Source: Rhabdophis nuchalis (Eukaryota; Chordata; Lepidosauria; Squamata; Natricidae). Taken from it: a stretch of 64,000 nucleotides of DNA. Both the position numbers and the translations under genes were made by a program. The DNA is taken from positions 198,373,962-198,437,961 of the forward strand of contig CM077644.1 of NCBI GenBank assembly GCA_039707465.1, read 5' to 3'. This document shows, one piece after another, positions 31,250 through 44,500 of this stretch. How positions within the stretch are numbered: the first letter of the stretch is position 1; each line of letters opens with the position of its first letter. The notes beneath the pieces were generated by a model, which saw only the letters and a program-made list of their open reading frames with translations, ran no database searches and had not been told where the DNA came from.

Positions 31250-31598
31250 CAGTGGTGGGTTTCTGCAGGCTCGCACCTACTCGCAAGGGCCGGATGGTGA
31301 AATTTAGAGAACCGGTGAGAGGGGGTTCCACCGGCGGACCCAGAAGTAAGTCTGGCCTGCTGCTGCCAGTAACCCAATGGGAAGGAAAGGAAGGCAGGAA
31401 GGCAGGAAGGCAGGAAGGAAGGAAGGAAGGAAGGAAGGAAGGAAGGAAGGAAGGAAGGAAGGAAAGGCGTTGTTAAATGAGTTTCACCACATTTTACAAG
31501 TTGGCCACTCCCACCCTGTCACATGACTGCCAAGCCACGCCCATAAAATAGGCCACACCTAGAGAGTAGGTTCTAAAAAAATTTGAAACCCACCACTG
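31250..31598. mobile_element. hAT-like MITE (349 bp) with internal (GGAA)n
   Basis: Left CAGTGGTGGGTTTCTGC and right TTTGAAACCCACCACTG, flanked by a perfect 8-bp duplication AACTGAAG (31242-31249, 31599-31606). A (GGAA)n/(GGCA)n run at 31383-31464 has expanded inside it. The right third shares CATGACTGCCAAGCCACGCC with 28650-30124. Confidence 0.9.
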
Positions 31599-31606
31599 AA
31601 CTGAAG

Positions 31607-33700
31607 TACCAACCTGTAATTCTAAACCACTCTATTGGCAGCAAGTACTACTAATTTCTTTGATATTTACTTCCCAGTTATAGAATGTTTAACTGTTTAA
31701 CTGTAATAAGCTTAATTTCTTTGTCTCAGCTGTTCTTTGTTCTTATGTTCTTTATCTCAACTGAAAGAACTAGATTTGTGTATGGATAAAGTCCATTTCT
31801 TTGAATGACGCAGCTATTTTTAAGACAAAGTGAGACAAAATTTTCAGAACTGCATGTAAGTGATGAAAACTTGTTCCAACATTTTAGAGATAAATCTTGA
31901 AGGATGATCATTAAAAGTTTGCTTAATTTATTACATTTTGAGTGTTCCACATATAAAAAAATGCAGACAAAGAAAAGTAAATTGAAAGTACATATTGTGC
32001 CCTTTAGTAAAGTTCTTTTAAAAATGGGAGAAGGAGGGGCTATATCTATACTTTAAGGAGGAAGTAGCAATAGTTTTTCCAAGTCTCTCTGCTTTTTGGT
32101 GTTTGCAAACATTCAAAAACCATAATTGACTAGAAGATCACAAAATCCCGCATGCATTTTTATACTATAAATGGTGCATGATAAATGAAATTATTTTCTT
32201 GATATGGGCAATTTTTGAAAAGGTCCATATTTTACCACGTAGTTTGAATCTTGGCCTGATAGAGGGCATTCTTTGTCAAGCCCAGTATATCTTTCTGCAG
32301 TTCACTCAAATCATTACAACCCATATTAGGTTCTCCTGGAAGATAAAGCAGTGACTAGTTTTCTGAAAATGTAAAATAATGCTATTAGCAAGAGCAAACA
32401 GGGACAACAAGCACTTTAAATGTGCAAACTCTGTCTATGAGTTCTACATTTTGATAGCACCAATTATTAAACCTGATTGAGATAGATAGTTTTAACTGAT
32501 GAAAATAACATTGCAATTTTCCATTCTCTAATGAATTTCACCCATCCCGACTTTATAAATTGTGAAGGAAGCTTGTTTATATTATTATTGTGCTGCCTAA
32601 ACCTGTACTATCATTTGCTTTTGTTGTACTGCACTTTCATTTTCCGTGTCACAAACAACCAAGAAAAGCTAATTATCAGAAAACCTAATTATTGGTAGTT
32701 TAGGAAATAAACATGAGGTTTAACAGTGTTGCATTTTAAACAACCATATTAATCAAAGGACCTAATCAAGTTATTGAACATTGCATTAGCGTATTTAAAA
32801 ATTGATACCACATCTTTAAAATGCCTCCATAAACAAAGCTCTCATGTTTCACTATCATTATTCAGTTCTGGTTTATTATACTGCTCTAATTTTTAATCTG
32901 CTTGAAAGCTACTCATCAAAGTTCATCCATTTGACAGGCATATCTTAATAGTATGAGGGACCAAGTTCAAATGAAAAATATCCATGCTCATAAAAAGGTA
33001 GTTTAAAATCTAATGTTTAGTAGATGCCATAGATCTACTGCTCTCAGCATGACATCATTGTCCAATCTTGTGAGTTCAGTAGTTCAGCCTGGAGTATATT
33101 ATGTAGAAATAATGGAAGTTAAAAGCTCCAGCTAGGTAGGAATAACAACAATGTGCATCATACAGTCTTCATATTTTTTAAAAATTTCTTACCATGGAGA
33201 CCATAGATTAAGAGATTTCTGAAACAATTAAGATTCATATTCAAATTTACAATGTGACTCAAAAACTAATTCGATTTGTAATATAGTTTAAAGAGTCCAG
33301 TTAACTCAGTTTATGTTTATGATTCAGATTTTTGAATCAATTCAATGTGTTTCATTGCATGCACCAATGTTAATTAATTAAGAATTACCTTGTCGAAGTA
33401 ATTTGGCAATTCAATCAAATATTCATTATAAAGGAGTGATTTGATTAAAATGCCAGTGAATTGAAACTTTGCATCAAAGTTTTCTATGGGTTGCATTTAG
33501 CCCATTGTTTATGTACTAATGGAAACAAAATTGGGGGGGGGGGGAAAGAATGAATGAATGAAGGTTCACAAATAGCAGAGTATCAGTGTGACATCATTGT
33601 AAGCATTATTTTTTCCGAGAGCAATGAAAGAATAAAATGAGAAATATACAGTACTTACAGTATTTACAGTGTCATACTTAGCAGATAATGCCAGTAAAGA
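31607..33700. other. AT-rich gene-free stretch
   Basis: No open frame with a domain, no bounded repeat. A G14 run at about 33532-33545. Confidence 0.5.
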
Positions 33701-33710
33701 AAACTGGTTA

Positions 33711-34056
33711 ACTGGCTAAGATGCTGAGTTTGTTGATCTGAATGGTAGGCAGTTTGGTGGTTTGAATCCCTAGCGCTGCATAATGGAGTGAGCTTCCATT
33801 ACTTGTCCCAGTGTCTGCCAATCTAGCAGTTTGAAAGCATGTTAAAAATGCAAGTAGAAAAATGGGAACCACCCTTGGTGGGAAGGTAACAGCATTCCAT
33901 ACGCCTTGGGCATTTAGTCATGCTGGCCACATGACCAAGGAGACGTCTTTGGACAGCGCTGGCTCTTTGGTTTTGAAATGGAGATGAGCACTGCCCCCTA
34001 GTTTTGGGAACTACTAGCACATATGTGTGAGGAAAATCTTTACCTTTATTTAAGAA
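33711..34056 (+). mobile_element. Sauria-type tRNA-derived SINE, plus strand
   Basis: The tRNA-like head has an A-box-like TGGCTAAGATGCTGAG (33714-33729) and a B-box-like GGTTTGAATCCC at about 33759. The central body matches 3884-4237 in reverse. It ends in TTTACCTTTATT, an ACCTTT-type tail. Flanks GTAAAGAAAACT and TTTAAGAAGAGT may be a decayed target duplication. Confidence 0.8.
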
Positions 34057-35155
34057 GAGTTAAATTCATATGGATATTGGTAAGCAAGTCCTTTATGCCA
34101 AAGTTGCATTATGATATCACTGAACAGCTATCTTGTGTGATTGTTATACTAGAGTGTATTTGAATAAACAACTGCATACATGAAGATTTTTTTTTGCAAT
34201 TCTTTGAATCCCAGGTTGTAACCTTTGTGCAGATTCAAAGACTTATTTCTCAGAAAATCATGATGTATTTATAAAGATTGCTTCTGTGTTGACATCACAT
34301 ACAATTTCATAGTAGATAGGAGCAAGTTACCACTCATAAATTTTTGTAACACTTGAACAGAGCATAAGGCCCAGGTAACTTCACAAACTGCATGGAGGAT
34401 GGCATTTTTAAAAAATAAATAAATATTGTAATTTAAAAGACATCAAAAATATGCAAACCTGCAAGATAAAACATAGGTTTTGAATAAGTGAATCTCATTC
34501 AGCAACTGATCTATTCTTACTTCATGCTAAGAACTAACATACGATACTGATGGTTAATTTGGTACCTTAGTATTACATAAAAGTAGTAAGAAATTTCAAA
34601 TTCTGACAAATCCACATTTCTTTATTTAAGTCTGAAAGAAGGTTACATCTTAATAATTATGTGAATGCAATATCACTTAATGAGATTAGAAATATTGGAT
34701 TTATCTGAAAAATATTTGTCACAACTATGCATAGCAGTATAATTGCAGTTATACTCACATATTTTTATAGATATTGAAACAAATATTAAATAAATTGGAT
34801 CTGAAAAATATGCTTTTCCTATAGATGATTATACTCACAAATATTATTCAGAATATCAAACGTAAGTTTTATCTTATTGCAGTTGTGTATGAAAAGTATC
34901 TTCAAGTCAAAATATCAATGTAGTACTTGATGCAGATTTGAAAGTCTGATTTAAATCTATATTAATATTAATGCCTGAAAATAAATGTGCCTAAATTATA
35001 AAAAAAATAAGTAATTTGGTAAGTAGATAAATACTCTGTTGAATGAAAGACAAGATATATAGAATTCCTCCCAAAAAGGTGAGCAATAAAACGTTATTTA
35101 GTGGTTGTGTTTTTAATGGATTCAGTGTATTAGTGAAGATTTTAGTTCTGCCTCT
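34057..35155. other. AT-rich intergenic, nothing recognised
   Basis: No coding or repeat signature recognised. Confidence 0.45.
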
Positions 35156-35159
35156 TTCA

Positions 35160-35340
35160 ATTTATTTATTTTTATTTTATTTTTCAGATTTATATACCGC
35201 CCTATTCTCCCTGGTGGGACTCAGGGTGGTGCACAGAAAGAATAAAACACCCACAACAAATAGACACAATATAAAATAGAATTAAATAGTTAAATCTGTG
35301 CTAAAACATAGTTAAAACAATTAAAAATGTTTCAACTTTA
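35160..35340 (-). mobile_element. L2-like 3' tail, minus strand
   Basis: ATATACCGCCCTATTCTCCC and GGGACTCAGGGTGGTGCACA are the complement of the L2 3' hairpin. The AT-rich UTR follows, and the tail (TTTATTTATTTTTATTTTA) lies on the left. Confidence 0.75.
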
Positions 35341-35344
35341 AGGT

Positions 35345-35755
35345 TTAGTTTTTAATTGCTAATTGATAGGACATGTGACTCCCCCACCCCATTCTAGAAA
35401 TTGGTTTATATATTTTACGCAAAAAGTGATACATAGATGTTTCTACAACTAACTTAAACTAAGCTATAACTCAAACATAAAATACAGATGTTCTGTTGAT
35501 TTGTCAGTTATACATTTATACCTGCATGAAAACACAACAGTAATATCACAACTGAACTAATAATCAGCTGGATGGTGCCATCAACTGCTGATTTCATTTG
35601 TGGTTGGGAGAACAAGATGAAACCTAAAAAGAAAAAATTGCTGAGGAAAGCAACACATTCTTTCCATTCTTGATGCTACAAATTGGTATGGAACATTTTT
35701 GTTGCAAACAAAGGAAAGCTTATTAATTCCATAAAGTAATGTATTGACTCAGCCT
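35345..35755. other. AT-rich intergenic
   Basis: Nothing recognised. Confidence 0.45.
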
Positions 35756-35885
35756 TTCATCCTTCCAAGGTAGTTAAAATGAGAACCCAGATTGTTGGGA
35801 GCAATATGCTGAATCTGTAAACCACTTAGAGAGGGCTGTATAGCACTGTGAAGTGGCATATAAGTCTAAGTGCTATTGCTATTAT
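35756..35885 (+). mobile_element. LINE- or SINE-type 3' end with ATTGCT tail
   Basis: AACCACTTAGAGAGGGCTGT, then CACTGTGAAGTGGCATATAA and GTGCTATTGCTATT, is a common squamate short-repeat 3' end with an inverted stem (ACCACTTAGA, GTGAAGTGGC) and a six-base tandem tail. The family name is not certain. Confidence 0.55.
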
Positions 35886-36564
35886 GTCAGTGATAGTTCT
35901 GACTATTTGTAAGGAAATGAATTCCCAAAACCATATGATACAGGCAAGTCCAACAAATAGGAAGAAATAAGAAGCTGGTTTTGTCACAAAAGCAAATACA
36001 AAATAATAATGTATGGATTTTAGTTTGCTTTGATGATGCATCTCTGAGCAATGTAGATTGGTGGGATGAAGACAAGAGAGAATTATATCAAGCAGCAGTG
36101 TTAGAGGCAATTATCAGGGAGTACATTAGATAGAGAATATCATTAACTGGAAACTACATTAGAAAAAGACAAACCACTTTGGGTTAAAAGGGGAAAAGGA
36201 AAAAGATTACAGTTCTACATGCCGCAAGCCATAAAATAGATCTTTTGTTGTCACTGCAGCATTTACCAATTCAAAAATCTAAGTACTTACAGACGTATTC
36301 TGACCATAAAGAGTTTCATGCTTTTTCATTTTTCTCTGTTGATCAGATGATCACCGATAATAAAGTATTTACTGCATTATATAGTTTCTATTAAGATATA
36401 CCATTTATTTTTCAAAAATACATTTTAAAATATCCTCTTTAGTATTTAGCAAAGTGTATTCCTTGTTGCTTGCTCTTTATGTAACACTTGCACACAAGAT
36501 CTCCATTTTATTCTGAACAGTGATTTTTTATTAACCAAAACCATTTATATCCCACTCATAACAA

Positions 36565-36604
<40 letters not shown>

Positions 36605-38204
36605 CACGAAGCTAATAAATGTGAAATTCTCTCGCTATACTCAAGATATCAAGGCAAGGCGGATACATTTGAAAAATTGCTCTAATACATCAGAAAATAT
36701 AAAAATCAATATGCTATAACAGCTAAAAAGCGTCTTCAATTTTGAAATGGCACAAGGTTGCAAAAAGCTATTATAATTCTAGATGTGCATGGTGAGGAAT
36801 ATATGAAGTCCACATCTGGGCCTTTGAAAGGATACTTAAGAAACAAAAGGGAACTGAAATTTGCTCATTTTGTGGAGAGCAGCAAGCTCTTCTTGTAACA
36901 AGATGGGCTTCAATAGTACATGCACTTATCCCAAATAAAAAAAAGAAAGATAAAAAGAGACCTCTTTATTCTTCTTCTCATCTTGTTCCCTGTTTCCTTA
37001 TTCTCAGGTAAGCAAACAAGCACACTTTCCTAATACCTTTCTTTTCACCTGTGCACAAAATACCTGTTTCCCAAACTTCAAGGAATTGTCAGTGAGCAGT
37101 GACCAAAATCTCAGATTCATTGTGTGGATAAGATGAGCCCAACCCCAATGTCCCAATTTTGGCTGATCTTATATACAGGAAAAGTGATAGCAACAACCAA
37201 AGCTGACTTGTGCAAAATGCCTGCATGTAGAAGCTGCACCTGCAGAGCACTGGATGAGAGTACAGAAGTGAATAATCATTTCCTTGATGGGGAAAAAAAA
37301 AATTTCTGCTGGAAACTAAAGGGAGGGGAAAAAAGATGATGGGGTGAATAAAGTCAATGATGGCCTCATCTGTTCGAATGCAGTGATCATTTATCATTTT
37401 CACTTAGAGGGAAAATGATTTGATAAAATTAGAGTGTCTTCTTACAAAGGCTTTGCTTCAGACAGGAGATAATTTACCAACAGAAGGATTTCAATTGGAT
37501 GCAGCTGTTCCCCAAAACTAAACAGCAGAATCCATATATGAACATAAAGCAGAAAGAGCCATAACAGAAAAATGCATTGATCAGTGTATCTTCCACATTT
37601 TGTGCTTTGTATATGGGATGGTTTCCATAGTTCAGTAGGTGATAAATGGGATGACATCATTGGTTTGGGAAGTTACACAGGTTTGATATAAATTACACTT
37701 CTCCCCTTGAAGTGCAACGAGCATAATATTCAATAAGTGTGCATGCTGTTTTACCCTCATAAAACTGCTTCTACCTTGTCTGATTATGGTAGTAACAGAC
37801 TACAGCAATTTGTGAATATAGATTCAATCCTTGGTTTCATGGGATTGCAGAAGTAGGAGAAAAAACAACTCTGGTTAATTACATATACTTTTAAATATAC
37901 TCTTAAAATTAACTTGTTTTTTCCTACTTTTGCAGTCCCATGGAACCTAGAATTGAATCCAAATTCACAAATTGCCATAGCTCCTTAATTGTAATTAGCC
38001 ACAGAAATATTTAGAAAGTAGTTTTGAAAACAGCAGTGTACTTATTTCTCTGCTATCTGGGAAGGGAGTAGTTTGCTTCACAATAACAAGAGGTCATTAG
38101 GAAAAGGCCAAGAATACCTCTACTCTAACAATTAAATAGGATTCTAAACTGAAATTAATCTGGCTGTTGATATTTCTGTAACTTAATCCTTCCTTTTTCA
38201 ATAT
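35886..38204. other. AT-rich gene-free stretch with (CA)n
   Basis: A (CA)n microsatellite at 36569-36599. The small open frames (for example 37089-37403 minus) have no recognisable domain. Confidence 0.5.
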
Positions 38205-38706
38205 ATGTGCTAGTTGTCATCTTCAAAGCGCTCCATGGCTCGGGACCTAGCTACCTGAGGGATCGGATCCTGCCCCATACTTCCTCACGGCCGATTTGCT
38301 CCCACAGAGAGGGACTTCTCCGGGTGCCGTCCACTAGACTTTGTCAGCAGGCGACGCCCAGGGGAAGGGCCTTCTCTGTGGTGGGCCCAGTCCTCTGGAA
38401 CGACCTTCCCCCCAATATTAGAACAACCACGAACCTCCGCTCCTTCCGCCAAAAATTAAAAACACACTTTTTCTGCTTCGCCAGCCTAGGGTAGTCTCTT
38501 CCTTTAGGGTTTTTAGGGAACGATTAGTTTTAATGGGGATTTTAGTGCAGGGACGATTGGTTTAATCTATTTTTAGGTATTGTATTTATTCATGTATATA
38601 TTTTATGTGTTTTAGTTTTCCCTGTGCACCGCTCCGAGTCCCCTTGGGGAGAGGACGCGGTATATAAAATAAATATATTATTATTATTATTATATTATTA
38701 TTATTA
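38205..38706 (+). mobile_element. L2-like LINE 3' fragment
   Basis: It begins within the RT C-terminal region (codons for HGSGPSYLRDRILPHTSS), has a stop at 38492-38494, the 3' UTR, the hairpin CACCGCTCCGAGTCCCCTTG and an (ATT)n tail to 38706. The 96-codon frame is uninterrupted from the truncation point. Confidence 0.85.
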
Positions 38707-38954
38707 TATCTTGCTTAAAGCTTGTTTTTTAAATGAATTGGTTACCAAGAGCCTCACAACAAAACATTTGTCTAAACAAGAGCTCCAGTATGAGCAAATT
38801 CATTGTGCCCCAACAGAGTAGCAGTTATGCTCCTCCTGGAATTCTTAAAAAAAAAGTTGTGATTTTATGATTTCTTTATTAACTCACACTTCTCACTTTG
38901 AGGGTCTACATTCTCCCCCCACCATGGCATCTCATACATGCGGATTTCAGCTCT
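38707..38954. other. Intergenic spacer
   Basis: Nothing recognised. Confidence 0.45.
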
Positions 38955-39537
38955 TACAATTCTGAATAGTGACCATAGCATTACGCAAAATTTCTGTTTC
39001 TGAATGAGACAGTCGTTTAGTGAGTTTGTTCCATAATTGACAATTTGACAATCTTTCTTCCCACAGATAATAAGTGACTCATTACAATTGTTAAGTTAGT
39101 ACATGGTTGTTAAGTGAATGCGTCTTTCCCATTGACTTTGATTGTCAGATGGTCACAAAAGTTGTTCACATAATAATAATAATAATAATTTTAATATTTC
39201 TAAACCGCACCCTCTCCCCACAGGGACTCGGGGCGGTGCACAGGCACAGTAAAACAATAAATACATATAAACATTTCATTAAAAATAAATTAAATCTAAA
39301 CCTGCGCTAAAATTCCCATTAAAACTAAGCAATATTATAAAACCCCAATAAAACCCCAAAGACATGACCTCAGGACACTGCAACTGTCAGTTGCTAAGTG
39401 TCTGAATTTTGACCACCTGATCCAGGGACTCTGCCAAGGACATAAGTGTGAAAAAGTGTTATGAGTCACATTTTTCAGTGCTGTCATAAATTTGGATGGT
39501 CATTAAACAAACCTTTGTAAATTCAGGACTACCTGTA
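38955..39537 (-). mobile_element. Mariner-like repeat interrupted by an L2 tail
   Basis: The right end TTCAGGACTACCTG at 39537 is followed by TA, the expected Tc1/mariner-type target. Motifs TTGTTAAGTTAGTACATGG, TTGACTTTGATTGTCAGATG and GGACACTGCAACTGTCAG match the family at 26112-26490. The left end is decayed. An L2 3' tail occupies 39172-39356. Confidence 0.6.
39172..39356 (-). mobile_element. L2-like 3' tail inserted in the mariner-like repeat
   Basis: An (AAT)n tail, then AACCGCACCCTCTCCCCACA and GGGACTCGGGGCGGTGCACA, is the complement of the L2 3' end. ACAT occurs on both sides (about 39168-39171 and 39358-39361), possibly a 4-bp target duplication. Confidence 0.75.
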
Positions 39538-39580
39538 TTATAATCTGTTTAATTCTACAGTGGACGAAAATACTTTTTAC

Positions 39581-39795
39581 CAGGGATAAAATCAATTTAC
39601 CTTTGCTAACGGTTCGCAAATGTGAGCATGTGCTCGCTTTGCTCATGGGCGCCACCTCTGCACATGCGCAGGACCTTCCATGCATGTACAGAGCATCAAA
39701 GTGGGATGTGACATCTGGGTGGGTGGGCAGAGCCTCCCGCCATCACTGCTACTGTTTTACCCGAACCAGATAGAACTGGCTGAATAGCACCACTG
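39581..39795. mobile_element. hAT-like MITE (215 bp)
   Basis: Left CAGGGATAAAATCAATTTAC, right GCTGAATAGCACCACTG, flanked by CTTTTTAC (39573-39580) and CTTTTAAC (39796-39803), an 8-bp duplication with one mismatch. Confidence 0.75.
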
Positions 39796-39803
39796 CTTTT
39801 AAC

Positions 39804-40705
39804 CCTCCAGATCATGTTATAGTTAGCCACAGCATTTCAAAGCAGTATTAACAATGGTTACAAAGATGGAATGACCCGGCTTTTAGAATTCTCCATCTGA
39901 TATCCAAAAAACTGGTTTGGCGTATACTCTGAAAGCAATTTGCTCTCTGACATTTTTATTTCTTATTCTGTAGAAATGAGAGCCCTTATGATTCGGATTT
40001 TAAGTTGAAGTGTGTTTTTTTCTACAACCAATATATTTTCTTATTGTTACTCTTCCTAATTTTCCCCACTTTTAGAATCCCATCGGATTTGTTTATGTCA
40101 TCTTAAGCATTTTGCTATCCTCGGCTCAAAGTATTCTCTTTAGTAATGAACTTCAGAGTCAGTTTGAGGTCAGGCTTAGACAGAAGCTAAGGAAAGCGTG
40201 CAAATGGGATTAGTCCATTCTGATATTTTAAGAAAAACAACTAAGCACTGCAATCTTGAACTAGTCTTTTTAAATCTTGTGCAGCTTATGGGGAATATGA
40301 GAATGCATCATGAGAAGTTTTATAAAGAATATATCAGTGCTTTCAGCCAAGCAATGGTTCGTTCTCAGAATAGGATTTAGAAGAATATGATTTCTGTCAG
40401 CAAATGACTATAGAAAATGAAAATAAAGCTGCATAATATATTCATCTCCTACAAGGCTCTTCAGCAAAAAGCTGCAGTCCTAAATTATTATCATTAATGT
40501 GCTACTTTAAAAGGATGAAAGCTTCCCTCTCCCCTTTATCATTGGAAAATCTAAAATAAACACAACTTTTCTGTAGCATTTTTTATGCTTTCTGTCATGG
40601 CCAGAAATTCAGAAGTATTCATTTGAGAAGGCTGTAAAAGGTTAGATATAAATGGGAAAGTATATTTGATTGTGTCTTTTACTGTTCCAATGATTTATGC
40701 CATAT
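39804..40705. other. AT-rich intergenic
   Basis: Nothing recognised. The open frame at 40198-40380 has no known motif. Confidence 0.45.
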
Positions 40706-40709
40706 ATTT

Positions 40710-40766
40710 TCCCTCCCTCCCTCCCTCCCTCCCTCCTTCCCTCCCTACCTCCTTCCCTCCCTCCCT
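40710..40766. repeat. (CCCT)n microsatellite
   Basis: A nearly perfect CCCT run, responsible for Ser/Leu/Pro or Gly/Glu/Arg open frames on the two strands. Confidence 0.9.
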
Positions 40767-40769
40767 GAT

Positions 40770-41500
40770 AACTTGTAATATTAAAAACTTGGATGAGGTT
40801 AAAAATAATTCTGAAAAAGATATTGGACTGTATTGGGGGGAAAAACAACTGGCAAATTATCATTGATAATTTCAAGTAAGATAACATCGTCAAGCAAATT
40901 TGTTACGCAACAAATTTTCAGATCACAGTTGTATTTTCAGAGGCTCTGATGAATGATACAAACTGATAGCTTGTTAATTTTCATAAAGCTATTCTTAAAA
41001 CACTTCTTTCAAAAGCAAGTATAACTGAAAGAAGGGAAACAGAGCATCTAGACAGTGGAGATTTAATACCATAACTGGTTTTGTCATAGATAAGGATGAT
41101 AGAATTGCTTTGTTGCCTTTTTCCTATTTCTGCAGCAGGAAGTTTCATTGTGAATAAGTCTTTTGAGTCTGACTTCCATTTTTAAATAACTCCAATTTTT
41201 TTTTTTAAAAAAAAGACAAATGGCCCCTGCAACTTATAGGAGGCACTTTGGTGAGCATCCCTTCTAAAGATTAGATAGTGCAAGATCATACTCTTACAGG
41301 AAATAACCTCAAGTAAATTATACTACAATCTTGAAGATTGGGCAATGCTTCAGTTTCAAAGACAAAAGTGCCTTGGAGAGTGGAGGAGGGGGAGCCATTC
41401 TTACAGTCCTTGTTGGCAACTCCTTAAAGTAGCCATGCCTTTTCCTGCAATTGTAGACCTACACGCTATATCTGCTTCATAATCTCAAGAGAAAACACAG
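40770..41500. other. AT-rich intergenic leading into an L2 copy
   Basis: Nothing recognised. The L2 5' end may start a little before 41500. Confidence 0.4.
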
Positions 41501-44500
41501 TTGGGTAACTAGGGAGAGCCACATAGATGTTGAGGTGATGATTTAGACATCCTCCCCGGCCTAAGGCATGCAGACCAGCTATGTCTAGCCATGTATTTGG
41601 TAGCAGACCTTCTCGCCCTGCGGGAGTCTCCTCTCCCTCAGGTTTGGTCCCCAGTCCTTACAAGGACCCACCTCAATGACGGACTGCTGAATTCTGAGAG
41701 GTGGAGGAAACAGAAGCTTAGGGGGTTTTTAGATAGATTTTTAGTTAGATTTTTAAGGGTTTCCAGGGAGGAGGGAGGGTTAACAGATATTATAGAAGTG
41801 GGTAAGGGGATAGACCCACGGGGTACTATGCCCAGACCGACCTGCGGCCCCAGTAGGGAGGACGTAGGGTTAGATATTAGGGGGGGGGAAATAGAAATAG
41901 ACCTAACAGAAGGCCAAAACATCAGGACAGTATATGGGAGGGGTAGGTATGGTGAGAGCCGGGGACCATATCAGGTTAGGGGAGGGCACACCCGCTGTTT
42001 ACAAGTGGTTGCGTGCTCCAGTCCCCAAGGTTCCACCCGCAGCCCAGGTGGTTCAGGCTCACAGGACTTGGGCCCTAGGCTGATGCTGTGTAACGCCAGG
42101 TCTGTTATCAACAAGGCCCCTCTCGTCCATGATATGGTGCTTGAGGGGGACCCGGACCTGGTGAGTATCACTGAGACCTGGCTGGACTCCAAGGGGGGAG
42201 TCCCCCTCATGGAAATGTGCCCGCCAGGTTACCGGGCATTTCATCAGCCACGGGCCCAGGGTCAGGGTGGAGGGTGGCAGTTATTGTAAGGGAGAGTCTG
42301 GCTCCGAGGGAGACCACTGTGCCGTAGACAGCCGGCTGTGAATCCCTGTGTGTGAAGTGGGGCCCTGGGAGGCAGTTGGGCTTGCTGATTATGTACCTGG
42401 CTCCCCGCTATGTCTCAGCAGCCCTGCCCGAGCTTCTCGATGTGACAGCCGAGGTGGCAGTTGATACCCCCAAGCTACTAGGTATGGGGTACTTCAATCT
42501 GCCATCAGTAGGCAAAACATCTGAGGTAGCCCGGGAGTTCATGGCTTCCATGATGGCCATGGACCTGACCCAAGTAATTCAGGGCCCCACTCACACCGGG
42601 GGTCGCACGCTGGACCTAATTTTTGTCTCTGGCCAGTGGATGAGTGATCTAGGATTAGGGGACTTAACTATCACACCCTTGTTATGGACAGACCACTCTC
42701 TCCTTCGGCTAGACTTCCCAACCGCTACACTCCACCACGGGGAGGCGGAACCAGAAATTCCAAGATGGTTCCGCCCCAGGATCCTGATGAACCCAGAGAG
42801 GTTCCAGTCAGAGCTCGGGCAAATTCCTGTGACCCTGACCCACGACTCGACTGAGGACCTGGTGGCCGCTTGGAATATGGTGGCCGCCGGGGCCCTGGAT
42901 CGGGTCGCGCCCTTGCAGCCTCTCACTCGGCGCCGATCTACCCTGGCCCCTTGGTTTTCCGAGGAGCTGAGGGTGATGAAGTGCTGAAAGAGATGCCTAG
43001 AGAGCATTTGGAGATCTACTCGTTCCGAATCTGACAGAACATGTGCAAGATCCCATTTGCAGACCTATCTTGTGGCAATAAGGGCGGCGAAATTCAATTA
43101 CCTCGCCACCCTCATCGTATCCACAGATAACCGCCCTGCCGCCCTGTTAAGAGTGATCCGCTCCCTCCTTCAACAGAGGCCATGGGAAGCTCCTTTACAG
43201 GGTCATGCAGAGGAATTTGGATATTATCTGCAGGATAAAATCTCTCAGATCCGGGACGAACTGGCCTCCAATGAGGGTAGTCTGGGCGGACAGACAGAGG
43301 AAGGCCTTGAGACCACTTTATGGGAAGAGTTCGACCTTGTGACTCCAGATGACATGGACAGGTTGCTGAGACAGCTAAATGCTACCACATGTTTAATGGA
43401 CCTGTGTCCCTCCTGGATTGTACTGGCATCCCAGGAGGTTACATGAGGCTGGCTCCAGGAAATTGTGAATGCTTCCTTGAGTGAGGGGTTCTTACCAGCC
43501 GTCTTGAAAGAGGCGATGGTGAAACCCCTCCTCAAGAAGCCTTCCCTGGACCCAGCGGTGTTGGTTAATTATCGTCCGGTCTCCAACCTTTGCTTTCTTG
43601 CGAAGGTTGTTGAGAGTGTGGTGGCACAACAGTTCCCCCAGCACCTGGAGGAAACTGTCTATCTAGATCCGTGCCAGTCCAGCTTCCGGCCTGGGCACGG
43701 CACAGAAACGGCATTGGTTGCGTTGGTAGATGATCTCTGGAGGGCTCGGGATAGAGGCTGTTCCTCTATCCTGGTCCTATTAGACCTCTCAGTGGCTTTT
43801 GATACCATCGACCATGGTATCCTATTGCACCAGCTGGAGGGGTTGGGGTTGGGAGGCACCGTGTTGCGGTGGTTCTCCTCCTACCTCTCTGGCCGGTTGC
43901 AATTTGTGTTGGCAGGAGGGCAGAGATCGACGCTGAGGCCCCTCATATGTGGGGTGCCTCAGGTGTTGGTCCTCTCGCCTCTCCTGTTCAACACCTATAT
44001 GAAGCCTCTGGGTGAGATTATCCGTGGTTTTGGGGTAGAGTACCATCAGTATGCTGATGATACTCAGCTGCACATCTCTACCCCAGACCACCCCAATGAT
44101 GCCATGGAAGTGATGTCCCAGTGTCTGGAGGCCGTGCGGGTCAGATGGGGAGGAACAAGCTTCAACTCAACCCGTCCAACACCGAGTGGCTGTGGTTTCT
44201 GGCATCTCGATATAGCCAGCTGATTCCATCTCTGGCTATCGGGGACGAGTCATTAGCCCCTGCGGAAAGGGCTCGCAACCTGGGCGTCCTCCTGGACTCT
44301 CGGCTGTCCTTGGACGACCATGTGACGGCCGTGGCCAGGGGGGCTTTTCATCAGGTTTACCTGATATGCCAGTTGCATCCCTTTCTAGATCGAGACGCCT
44401 TACGCACAGTCACTCAAGCCCTCGTCACTTCCCGCCTAGATTACTGCAACACTCTCTACATGGGGCTCCCCTTGAGATGCACCCGGAGACTCCAGCTAGT

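Noticed and set aside
35826..36110. 94-codon hydrophobic minus-strand frame that could be a membrane peptide
   Set aside because: Overlaps a LINE- or SINE-type tail at one end, lies in AT-rich DNA, and has no start context or similarity I recognise.
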